From: Anaeromyxobacter paludicola
Lineage (GTDB): Bacteria; Myxococcota; Myxococcia; Myxococcales; Anaeromyxobacteraceae
Direction: 5' to 3'
NCBI RefSeq assembly: GCF_023169965.1
Contig: NZ_AP025592.1
Location: 1,922,001-1,986,000, forward strand
Length of the DNA stretch: 64,000 nt
Under the pieces are notes generated by a model. It was not told the DNA's origin, made no database searches, and saw only the letters and a list, made by a program, of their open reading frames with translations. Shown one piece after another: positions 9,122-16,522 of the stretch (its first letter is position 1; every line of letters begins with the position of its first letter). A program made the position numbers and the translations under genes.

Positions 9122-9754
9122 ATGAGACCAGCGCGGCTCTTCCTCCTCGCAGTGCTCGCCATGTTGCGCCCCGTACCGGCGCATGCCGACAGGGGCGAGA
9201 CCTACGCCCTCCTCTCGGTCGAGCCCGGGGTGGCCGGCTTCAGCGACCCTTCGTTGGGGAGGGCAAGCTCCACCCAGTTCCGCAGCGAACTCGGGCTCGT
9301 CGGCTACTACGGCCTCACCAACGCGCTCCACGTCGGCGCGGCCGTCCGGTACGCCACCAGTTCCGGCCTCTCCTTCTCGCCCTCCGCTGCGGGCCTTCCC
9401 GGCGGTCCCACCTATCCCGGAACCCTCGTCGCGACCGACCAGGCCTTCTCCGCTTCGGCCCTGGCTCTTTACCGGTTCGACAGCGGCTACCACCTCGCGC
9501 CCGTCCTCGCCGGGGAGGTCGGGTACACCACTCAGAGCCTCCACGACGTCGCTCTTGTTCCCCAGGGCACGAGCTACGGCATCCCTCTCTCGTCCAGAAC
9601 CGATTCCGCTCCCTTCGCGCGCGTCTCCGCGCTCGTCGAGTGGCGCTTCGCAAACCGCTGGGTCTCCATCGCCGGCGTGGCGGTCATGCGAACCGGGCTA
9701 CAGTCTGCGCCCTGGCAATGCACCTTCCCGATCATGGTCGGGATGATCTGGTAG
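9122..9754 (+). CDS. Small outer-membrane β-barrel-like protein
   Basis: A 210-residue protein with a cleavable signal peptide (MRPARLFLLAVLAMLR, cut near AHA-DRG). The rest alternates polar and hydrophobic residues with aromatic ends, such as RSELGLVGYYGLTNALHVG and ALYRFDSGYHLAPVLAGEV, and ends in a tryptophan (MVGMIW), as expected for an OmpA/OmpW-size barrel. It is the third gene of the surface cassette and ends 4 bp before the convergent virB11. It may be an outer-membrane partner or exporter for the two lipoproteins; no specific family is recognised. Confidence 0.7.
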   Translation: MRPARLFLLAVLAMLRPVPAHADRGETYALLSVEPGVAGFSDPSLGRASSTQFRSELGLVGYYGLTNALHVGAAVRYATSSGLSFSPSAAGLPGGPTYPGTLVATDQAFSASALALYRFDSGYHLAPVLAGEVGYTTQSLHDVALVPQGTSYGIPLSSRTDSAPFARVSALVEWRFANRWVSIAGVAVMRTGLQSAPWQCTFPIMVGMIW

Positions 9755-9758
9755 CCCT

Positions 9759-10832
9759 TCACCCCTCGCGCCGGGCGAAGATCGGGTCGAAGTAGACCTC
9801 GGTCACCCGCCGCTCGGACATGAAGAGTACGACGTCGAGGGTGGCGTGGAGAACGCGCCGGATCTCGGCGACCTCGAGCCCTCGCCCGACCTCGCTGCTC
9901 TTGACCAGCCCCGCGATGCGATCGAAGGCCTGCACGGCACCGTTCGCGTGCGTCGTCGTGACCGAGCCCGGGTGGCCGGTGTTGAGCCCCTGGACGTACT
10001 CCCAGGCCTCGCTCCCGCGCAGCTCGGCGAGGAAGATCCGGTCGGGCGAGAGGCGCATGCAGGCCGCGAGGCACGCCTCGGCCGTCACGCGGCCCGGGCC
10101 CTCGCCGTACATGAGGTGGACGCGGTTCGGATGGCATGGGAGCGCGAGCTCGTGGACGTCCTCGATGGTGACGATCCGCTCGTGGGCCGGCACCTCGGCG
10201 ACGAGCGAGCGCGCGAGGGTGGTCTTGCCCGAGCCGGTCTTGCCGGCGATGACGACGTTCCTTCGCGCCAGCACCGCGCGCTGGAGGAACGCAGCAAGCT
10301 TCCCCTCCCGCTTGAGCGCGAGGAGTTCCACGTCCACGGGCTCGATCCGGCCGGCGTCCTGGCGGTCCGCCGCGGCGCGTGCTTCCTCCTTCGAGGGCCG
10401 GTGGAAGCTCACGTCCCGCGCCCCTTCGAAAGCTCCCTCCCCCTCGAGCTCCTCGAGAGTACGCACCGCCTGGAGGTGCTTGCGGATGGTGAGCGGCGTG
10501 AAGCCTCTCACGCAGGCCGGCTCGCGAACGATCTGGCCCCGCTCCCCGCCTGGCAGAACGACCGAGGCGAGGCTCCGCAGAGCGAGGCCGCTGTAGACCG
10601 CCATCCCGGTCGTGAGCGCGTCGAGGTGGGCGGCCGTGAGCGCCGGCGCCTCCTCCCGCGCCCAGCCCGCGAACGTGCGGAGCCAGAGCTCCCCGGGGCG
10701 GTTCACCGCGAGCTCGGTCACCTCGCCGCGAGCGAGGTAGGGCTCCAGTGGGCGGAGGAGCTGCCGGAGCGCGGTGTCGCGCCCCGGCCGGCTATCGATC
10801 TCGCTTCTCGGTTTGTTCGAGCCCATAGACAC
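9759..10832 (-). CDS. virB11: T4SS ATPase VirB11
   Basis: Hexameric traffic ATPase at the inner face of the T4SS. It has 357 residues. The N-terminal domain ends near residue 185, the Walker A is GKTGSGKTT at about residue 200, followed by an Asp box (IVTIEDVHEL), Walker B (RIFLAELRG) and a His box (GHPGSVTTTHAN). The start overlaps the virB10 3' end by 41 bp, with ATGs at 10832 and 10826. It is the last gene of the virB operon and converges on the surface cassette. Confidence 0.95.
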   Translation of the reverse strand: MSMGSNKPRSEIDSRPGRDTALRQLLRPLEPYLARGEVTELAVNRPGELWLRTFAGWAREEAPALTAAHLDALTTGMAVYSGLALRSLASVVLPGGERGQIVREPACVRGFTPLTIRKHLQAVRTLEELEGEGAFEGARDVSFHRPSKEEARAAADRQDAGRIEPVDVELLALKREGKLAAFLQRAVLARRNVVIAGKTGSGKTTLARSLVAEVPAHERIVTIEDVHELALPCHPNRVHLMYGEGPGRVTAEACLAACMRLSPDRIFLAELRGSEAWEYVQGLNTGHPGSVTTTHANGAVQAFDRIAGLVKSSEVGRGLEVAEIRRVLHATLDVVLFMSERRVTEVYFDPIFARREG

Positions 10833-11979
10833 CCCGGAAGTCGAGGTCCCGCGCGACCAGGATCCCCACCCGCTCGCCCTGGTTCACATAGAGGGTCGGG
10901 GGGATGTTCACGGTCGGCTCGAGCGAACGCGCCACCACTTCCTTGCCGGCGTTGGCGGTGTTCGCGACCGTGATGTTCGTGCCCTGCTGCGCCCCCCCGG
11001 CACGCGCGGCGGCAGCATCGGCGCCGTCCTCGATGACGCTCAGGAGGATGGCCGCGCCGAAGCGGTCCCAGAAGTGGGTGTCGACCGCCCCGCCCACGCC
11101 GGCCTCGCCGAGCGCCCCCGTCCCCGGCGACTGCAGGTCGACCACCACACCGGACGGCGTCTCCACCCGCGTCCAGAGGATGAAGATGCGCGCCTCGCCC
11201 TGCCGCACTCCGCCCTGGTAGCGCCCCACCACCCGGGAGCCACGGTCGAGGAGGACGACCCGTCCGTTCGTCGAGTAGACGTCTCGGGTGAGATAGCAGG
11301 AGGTCATCCCCGCCACCGTCGAGACCACCTTCGTCTCGAGGACGCAGTCGAGCATCGCCCCCTGGGTGACCAGGTAGTCGCGGTCGGGCAACCTTCCCGC
11401 CGCAGCACCCTTGAGCTCGACCGGCTCGAGCTTCTCTTCCAGGCCGTTCGCGCGATGGGCGCCGGCCGCGGGGGCCTCGAGCTGTGGCAAAGGCCCCCGC
11501 CCCGGCGGAGGTGTGGGCGCGGAGCTTTCTCCCTCCGTAGGTCCGAAGCCACGCGAGAGCCGCCGCTGCAGGGGGTCCGTCTCGGCGGGCGCGGCCGGTC
11601 CCGCCGTTTCGACCCCGGTGAGAGGGATCGGCGGCGCGACGATTCCGGTGGGGACTACGGGCGCAGGCGCCTCCGCGGGCGCGGCGAGCTTGAGCGCGGG
11701 CACCCGCTTCTCGACCCGCTCGCTCGCCTTGTCCTCCCGGCGCGCCTCGCTCTCCCGGCGGGCCGAGCGCGCCTTGAGGAGGAGCGCCGAGGCGAACGCG
11801 AGCGCGACGAGGCTCCCGAGCACGAGGAACGTCCGGGCGCCCACCGGCCAGGGCCGCCGGGCTCCTCCGAGTTGCGCCTTCCCACGGGCGCCCTCGACCT
11901 GTTCCCTAGCCTCCACGGCCTCCCGCTCGCGGTCGCGCTCGTCGAGGACAGCGCCGGCGTCGATCTCGGTCACGTTCAT
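10792..11979 (-). CDS. virB10: T4SS inner/outer membrane scaffold VirB10
   Basis: A 395-residue TrbI/VirB10-family protein. It has a cytoplasmic N-terminus with charged helices, one membrane span (about residues 50-68, FLVLGSLVALAFASALLL), a long Pro/Ala-rich periplasmic linker and a C-terminal β-barrel that begins at the TQGAMLDCVLETKV stretch. The antenna-projection region is the hydrophobic FGAAILLSVIEDGAD. Two cysteines in the barrel (DCVLE and SCYLT) may form a disulphide. It bridges the inner-membrane motor and the outer-membrane pore with VirB7 and VirB9. Confidence 0.93.
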   Translation of the reverse strand: MNVTEIDAGAVLDERDREREAVEAREQVEGARGKAQLGGARRPWPVGARTFLVLGSLVALAFASALLLKARSARRESEARREDKASERVEKRVPALKLAAPAEAPAPVVPTGIVAPPIPLTGVETAGPAAPAETDPLQRRLSRGFGPTEGESSAPTPPPGRGPLPQLEAPAAGAHRANGLEEKLEPVELKGAAAGRLPDRDYLVTQGAMLDCVLETKVVSTVAGMTSCYLTRDVYSTNGRVVLLDRGSRVVGRYQGGVRQGEARIFILWTRVETPSGVVVDLQSPGTGALGEAGVGGAVDTHFWDRFGAAILLSVIEDGADAAAARAGGAQQGTNITVANTANAGKEVVARSLEPTVNIPPTLYVNQGERVGILVARDLDFRGVYGLEQTEKRDR

Positions 11980-11981
11980 CG

Positions 11982-12746
11982 CTACCTCCAGAGCACGCGG
12001 TTCACGTCGGGCGAGGCCGTCCTGCTCGCGTTCCTACGACCGTCGGGGTCGTAGGCGTCGTTCCAGACCGCGAGCGCTCGGGAGCCAAGCCGGAGCACCC
12101 AGCGGGCTGCGACCTTGTGGACCACCACCACGTCGACCGCCGATCCGGTGCTGTGCCGGTTCACGATCGACTCGGCCCCGCTCTCGTCCACGAGGTAGAT
12201 GGCCGGGAGGTCCCGCTGCCCCGGGAACTTGAAGTAGGTGAACTCCCGGTCGTCCCAGGTGTTCACCGGGGCGAGGTCGAGGTCGCCGCTCATGCTGTAG
12301 GCGAGGTTCGGCTTCTCGCCGTTCCGGGCGAAGCCCTCCTCGACGGCGCTCTGCCTCAAGCTCTCGCGCCGCTTGCGGGCCGCCGTGTCCGGGTAGCGGA
12401 AGACCACCTCGAAGGTCGGAGCTGCCGCCGGCGCGGCGAGGAGCCTCAGGCCAAAGTGGTAGCTTCGCCGGTCGGTCACGACGGTCAGGTTCGAGTCGGC
12501 GTTGGTCGCGACGGCCTTCAGGAAGCAGTGGTTACCCTTCACGGCGAAGTCCCACGCCTTGCCGTCGCCAAAGGCATGCGTCACGTAGCTCTCGCCCGGC
12601 TCGAGCGCGACATGGGTCACCACCCCTGCGACCGCGTCGATCTGGACCACCTCGTCGGGGGCATAGGTGACGTAGCGGATGCGCCGGTCGGCGGCAGGGC
12701 CGGCACCAATGGCGAGGATGGCGGCCACGCAGATCATCGAGCGCAT
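11982..12746 (-). CDS. virB9: T4SS outer-membrane complex protein VirB9
   Basis: A 254-residue periplasmic protein. The start is the ATG at 12746 behind GAGGAG, with a short signal peptide (MRSMICVAAILAIGAG). The N-terminal domain has IRYVTYAPDEVVQIDAVAG and GESYVTHAFGDGKAWDF, and the C-terminal domain has the family's NLAYSMSGD and FKFPGQRDLPAIYLVD strands that contact VirB7. It lies two bases before virB10. Confidence 0.92.
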   Translation of the reverse strand: MRSMICVAAILAIGAGPAADRRIRYVTYAPDEVVQIDAVAGVVTHVALEPGESYVTHAFGDGKAWDFAVKGNHCFLKAVATNADSNLTVVTDRRSYHFGLRLLAAPAAAPTFEVVFRYPDTAARKRRESLRQSAVEEGFARNGEKPNLAYSMSGDLDLAPVNTWDDREFTYFKFPGQRDLPAIYLVDESGAESIVNRHSTGSAVDVVVVHKVAARWVLRLGSRALAVWNDAYDPDGRRNASRTASPDVNRVLWR

Positions 12747-12757
12747 CGAGAGCTCCT

Positions 12758-13441
12758 CTACCCGCCGCCCGGGATCTCGGGATCGACCCGGTAGCTCGTC
12801 ACCTGGAAGCCGAGGGGGTTCACGAGCCGGTCCTGCTCGCGCATCGGCCCCGCCGCGTACCGGAAGCCGACCGTGGCGACGAGGCTCTCCTCGGCAGGAG
12901 GTGCGCCGTCGCTCCGCGTCGTCCGCGCGACGAACCTCACCACGGCGGTGTCGGTCGTCGTCCCCGGCGTGATGGAGCGAACCTGCGGGAAGATACGGAC
13001 CCGGTTCGAGAGCACCTTGTCGCGCGCCTTGGGGCCGTCGAAGAGCGCCGCGTACTCGCGCTGAACGTCCGAATTCGAGAGGAGTGCGGTCGTATCGTAG
13101 GCGGTCTGGAGCGTCGGGTAGTCGTAGCTCTCGCGGGCGAGAACGTACTTGTTGAGGAAGTAGCGGTCGACCACCTCTCCGTAGCTCGCTTTCCCATCGC
13201 GGAGCGTCGTCACCAGGTCGACTGCGCCGGTGGCGTTGTCCACCCGCAAGACGAAGGCCTCGACGCGCTTCAGGGGGAGAAGCGCCACGAGAGCACCGAC
13301 CGCCGCGAGCACGAGGACGGAGGCGCCAGCGGCGACCCGCCACGCCGCCCGCCTGGAGCGCACCAGCTCGTCGAGGTAGTCGCGCTCGAGCCCCCGGCTC
13401 TCCTCGAGGTACCTCTCGAGATCGGTCGCCTTCATCGCCAC
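12758..13441 (-). CDS. virB8: T4SS inner-membrane protein VirB8
   Basis: A 227-residue bitopic protein. It has an N-terminal amphipathic segment, one membrane span (about residues 33-56, AAWRVAAGASVLVLAAVGALVA) and a periplasmic NTF2-like domain with the family pattern VVDRYFLNKYVLARESYDY and REYAALFDG. The start may be 13441 or the ATG two codons later. It overlaps the virB7 end. VirB8 nucleates assembly through contacts with VirB9 and VirB10. Confidence 0.92.
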   Translation of the reverse strand: MAMKATDLERYLEESRGLERDYLDELVRSRRAAWRVAAGASVLVLAAVGALVALLPLKRVEAFVLRVDNATGAVDLVTTLRDGKASYGEVVDRYFLNKYVLARESYDYPTLQTAYDTTALLSNSDVQREYAALFDGPKARDKVLSNRVRIFPQVRSITPGTTTDTAVVRFVARTTRSDGAPPAEESLVATVGFRYAAGPMREQDRLVNPLGFQVTSYRVDPEIPGGG

Positions 13442-13614
13442 TCCACCTCCCCTTCGCGCTGGCGTTCCCTCGACTGCGGCCGATTGCCTGCGGACCCGAG
13501 CTCCGGCGGCGCCGTCCGGTTCACCGGCACCCGCCGCGACTCGTCGGGAGGCTTCGGGCCTGGCGCCGAGGCGCAGGCCGTCGCGACGAAGAAGAGCAGG
13601 GCGAGCCCCCTCAT
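13432..13614 (-). CDS. virB7: T4SS lipoprotein VirB7
   Basis: A 60-residue lipoprotein. The start is the ATG at 13614, overlapping the virB6 stop as ATGA. The signal peptide MRGLALLFFVATACAS has a clear lipobox (TAC). The mature part is short, Pro/Arg-rich and disordered. Size, lipobox and position between virB6 and virB8 identify it; sequence alone would not. It is expected to anchor VirB9 in the outer membrane. Confidence 0.8.
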   Translation of the reverse strand: MRGLALLFFVATACASAPGPKPPDESRRVPVNRTAPPELGSAGNRPQSRERQREGEVEWR

Positions 13615-14486
13615 CGCGGTCTCTCCATGAGCAGGATCCGGTGCGCGTACCCGCCGCCCAGCCCGACTGCGAGGTGGTGCAGCTCCTTCAGGATCGCGAC
13701 CGAGACGATGGTGAGGAGGAGCGCGCCGCCGATGCCGTAGGAAACGTTCATGTCTCCGTCGAGCGCCACCCCGCCCATGTAGTTCGTGAAGATGGCGAGC
13801 AGGAAGGTGAATACCGCCGCGAACGTCACCACCACGAGCCCGTAGGTCGCGATCATCGCCACCCAGCGCTCGAAGAAGCGCTTCGTCCCCTCGAAGAGGA
13901 GCGCCGCGATGAAGATGGGTCCGAGCCCGACGAGGAGCGCCAGCATCACCTTGGCGACGAGGATGAGCGCTCCGCCGACCCCGACCATGATCACCGTCGC
14001 GAGGAGGAGGAGCACGCCGAAGGTGTAGAAGGCGATCCCTTGCTGCGTCATGAGTCCGCCCTTCTCGAAGGCGTCCTCCGCCTTCGCGAGCCCCTGGCCC
14101 GCGGCCCGGTCGATGAGCGCCGCCTGGCCGCCGCCGGTGTCGAGCGGGTCGGCGCTGAACGAGAGCCGCCCCTCGCCGCCCGCGACCACGGCGGCGAGCT
14201 CGTCGGGCGTCGTCCGAATGACTTCGGCGATCTCGCCCTGGTAGAGGCCGGCCCCGAGCGCGATCGAGACGATGAGCGCCGTCCGGACCACCTTCCCGAG
14301 GAACTCCTGCACCGGCTGGGCGACAGCCCCCCGCATGACGAGGATGCCCCAGAGGATGAACCAGACGGTGAGCCCGGCGCTGAGCACCGGCGTGATGGCG
14401 ACGATGACGCGAGAGGAGACGTCCCTCGAGAAGGCGGTGCTGACGCGGTCGAGCTCGGCGAAGAGTGGCGTGAAGAGGCGGAACAC
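13611..14486 (-). CDS. virB6: T4SS polytopic membrane protein VirB6
   Basis: A 291-residue polytopic inner-membrane protein of the TrbL/VirB6 family. Several clear membrane spans are visible: about 30-53, 63-80, 155-172, 178-202, 215-235 and 250-268. A large periplasmic loop lies in the middle (GQAALIDRAAGQGLAKAEDAF). It is the channel component that contacts DNA in model systems. It lies 3 bp after virB5. Confidence 0.88.
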   Translation of the reverse strand: MFRLFTPLFAELDRVSTAFSRDVSSRVIVAITPVLSAGLTVWFILWGILVMRGAVAQPVQEFLGKVVRTALIVSIALGAGLYQGEIAEVIRTTPDELAAVVAGGEGRLSFSADPLDTGGGQAALIDRAAGQGLAKAEDAFEKGGLMTQQGIAFYTFGVLLLLATVIMVGVGGALILVAKVMLALLVGLGPIFIAALLFEGTKRFFERWVAMIATYGLVVVTFAAVFTFLLAIFTNYMGGVALDGDMNVSYGIGGALLLTIVSVAILKELHHLAVGLGGGYAHRILLMERPR

Positions 14487-14489
14487 GGG

Positions 14490-15185
14490 TCACCTCCCTG
14501 GTGTCAGGCTGGCGCTGCAGCAGGCCGGCATGCCGCGGTTCGACGCGCCCAGGATCCGCTGCGCGAGGTCGCTCTTCTGCTGCTCCACGAGCTTCTCCTC
14601 GGCCCGCTGCAGCATGGCGACGAGCTGCAGCTTCGTCGCCTCGTTCTGCACCGCCGCCTGCTCGACGGCGAGGCGCGCGTGGAGCTCCTGAATGCCCTTC
14701 GGGTCCTTCGTCGTGTTGATGCGGCGCATGAGCTGCTCGATCTGGGAGAGCCGGGCCCGGGCGCCGTCGTAGGCGCGCAGCCCCACCGCCTTGTCCGTCG
14801 CCGCCGCCGACCGGCTGCGTGCGGCGATGCCCGCCTGCGCCGCCGTGGTCGAGTCCGGGAGCCGCTCCGCGGCCTGGATGCTCCGGAGCGAACCCGAGAT
14901 GCCCGCGTACCCGCCTGCCATCGCGCCGTCGTAGACGTGCGCCCAGTCAGAAGGGAGCGCCTCCCGGAGCGCCGGGTCGTAGAGGATCTCGCCGAGGTTC
15001 CGGGTTCCGCTCACGGCGGCGTAGGCCGCCTGGAGCTGGTTGAGCTGGTCCCCCAGCGTCTGCACCGACAACGTCATCTGCCCGAAGGTCGAGGCGTCGA
15101 AGACCGGCATTCCCGCGGCGCCAGCCCGGCCAGCGGCGAGCGCGCCGGCCAGCGCGACGACGGCCCAGCTTCCGCGAGCGCTCAC
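14490..15185 (-). CDS. virB5: T4SS minor pilus subunit VirB5
   Basis: A 231-residue exported protein of the VirB5/TrbJ type. The signal peptide MSARGSWAVVALAGALAAG ends near AGAAG. The rest is almost entirely helical (LGDQLNQLQAAYAAVSGTRN, RARLSQIEQLMRRI, QNEATKLQLVAMLQRAEEKL), as expected. In model systems VirB5 sits at the pilus tip. Its start overlaps the primase stop, so the primase and virB5 are coupled in translation. Confidence 0.88.
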   Translation of the reverse strand: MSARGSWAVVALAGALAAGRAGAAGMPVFDASTFGQMTLSVQTLGDQLNQLQAAYAAVSGTRNLGEILYDPALREALPSDWAHVYDGAMAGGYAGISGSLRSIQAAERLPDSTTAAQAGIAARSRSAAATDKAVGLRAYDGARARLSQIEQLMRRINTTKDPKGIQELHARLAVEQAAVQNEATKLQLVAMLQRAEEKLVEQQKSDLAQRILGASNRGMPACCSASLTPGR

Positions 15186-16522
15186 GGCCGCCCTCGGTTC
15201 GACGCGCGCTGAAGCTCCTGGCGCAGGGGGCCTATGTCGAGGTCGAGGCGGCGCGCCAGCACCCGCTCGAAGGTCGCCCGTGGCAGCCCCTCGGACGCCG
15301 CGAGCACGAGCGGGGCCACCGCCCGGAGGACCGCGAGCTTGTGCTCGACCGGCGCCTGCGTCCCAAGCCCTCCCGCCCGCCTGCGGATGGCGTCGTCGAT
15401 GAGGAAGTCGGTGAGCGGCCGGCTCTGATCGACGATCGCCTCCATCCCGCGGCGCCCGAAGCGGCCGAGGAACGCGTCCGGGTCGCTCTGCCCCTCGAGC
15501 GCGGGCGGGAGCCGCGCCACCGAGGCGGTGAGCGTCGAGCCGAGGAGCACCCGCGCCGCCCGCTGGGTCGCCATCGCCCCCTCCTCGTCGCCGTCGAAGA
15601 GGAGCACCACCTCCTCGCAGCCGGTCGCCGCGAGGAGGTTCAGTTGCTCCGAGGAGAGCGCCGGGCCTCCCGTTCCCACTGTCGAGACGAATCCCGCCTG
15701 GTGGAGCGCGAGGACGTCGAAGTAGCCCTCGACGAGAATGGCCTTCCTGCCGTGGCGGATGGCCTCTCGCGCCTGAAAGAGGCCGAAGATCGTGTGCGAC
15801 TTCTTGTAGAGGGGCGTCTCCGGGCTTGAGAGGTAGGTCGGCTCGGCGTCATCCCGGAGCGCCCGCCCGGCGAACCCGATCACCCGGCCGTATCGGTCGA
15901 GCGTCGGGAAAACGATCCGGTCCCGGAACCGATCGTGGTAGCGGGCCCCCACCCCCTCGCGTGCCGCCAGGACCCCGGCCTCGCGCTGCACGGCCGGAGC
16001 GATCCCCGCCGCCTCAAGCGCCCCCTGCGCTCCGTTCCAGGCGTCGAGGGCATAGCCGAGCCGGAACGCTCGCGCGGCCTCCTCGGAGATGCCACGCCGG
16101 GCGAGGTACTCGCGCGCCCGTTCGCCGTCCTTCCCCCAGAGCTGGCGCTGCCAGTGGGTCGCCGCCGCCTCGCAGGCCGCGAGGAGCGCGACCCGCTTCG
16201 CCCGGGCGCGCTCCTCGTCCTCCGAGAGCGGCTCTCGCGGGAGGGCGATCCCGAGGGAGGTCGCGACCTCGCGCACGACAACCGGGAACGGCTTTCCATC
16301 CGCACGCTGCAGGAACTCGAACAGGTCCCCGCCCGCGCCGCAGCCGAAGCAGATGTAGCGCTTACCGGCGGGATAGAGCCGGAAGCTCGCGTTCCGGTCC
16401 TCGTGGAACGGGCAGGCGCCGGCGTAGAACCTTCCCCGGCGCTCGAGCCTCACCCGGGTTCCGACGAGCTCGACCGGGTTGGCGCGCCTGCGGACCTCTT
16501 CGATCAACTCGGGTGCGATCAT
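15182..16522 (-). CDS. dnaG-like: DnaG-type primase inside the T4SS operon
   Basis: A 446-residue primase. The N-terminal CHC2 zinc-binding domain is complete (CPFHEDRNASF then YICFGCGAGGD), followed by the catalytic core (YLARRGISEEAARAF, then DRIVFPTLDRYGRVIGFAGR) and a Toprim domain (ILVEGYFDVLALHQAGF, then VVLLFDGDEEG). It is shorter than a chromosomal DnaG because most of the helicase-binding C-terminus is missing. The start at 16522 overlaps the virB4 stop (ATGA) and its stop overlaps virB5, so it is a true operon member. RP4 TraC and ColIb Sog show that conjugative primases can be exported to the recipient; a similar role is inferred here. Confidence 0.92.
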   Translation of the reverse strand: MIAPELIEEVRRRANPVELVGTRVRLERRGRFYAGACPFHEDRNASFRLYPAGKRYICFGCGAGGDLFEFLQRADGKPFPVVVREVATSLGIALPREPLSEDEERARAKRVALLAACEAAATHWQRQLWGKDGERAREYLARRGISEEAARAFRLGYALDAWNGAQGALEAAGIAPAVQREAGVLAAREGVGARYHDRFRDRIVFPTLDRYGRVIGFAGRALRDDAEPTYLSSPETPLYKKSHTIFGLFQAREAIRHGRKAILVEGYFDVLALHQAGFVSTVGTGGPALSSEQLNLLAATGCEEVVLLFDGDEEGAMATQRAARVLLGSTLTASVARLPPALEGQSDPDAFLGRFGRRGMEAIVDQSRPLTDFLIDDAIRRRAGGLGTQAPVEHKLAVLRAVAPLVLAASEGLPRATFERVLARRLDLDIGPLRQELQRASNRGRP

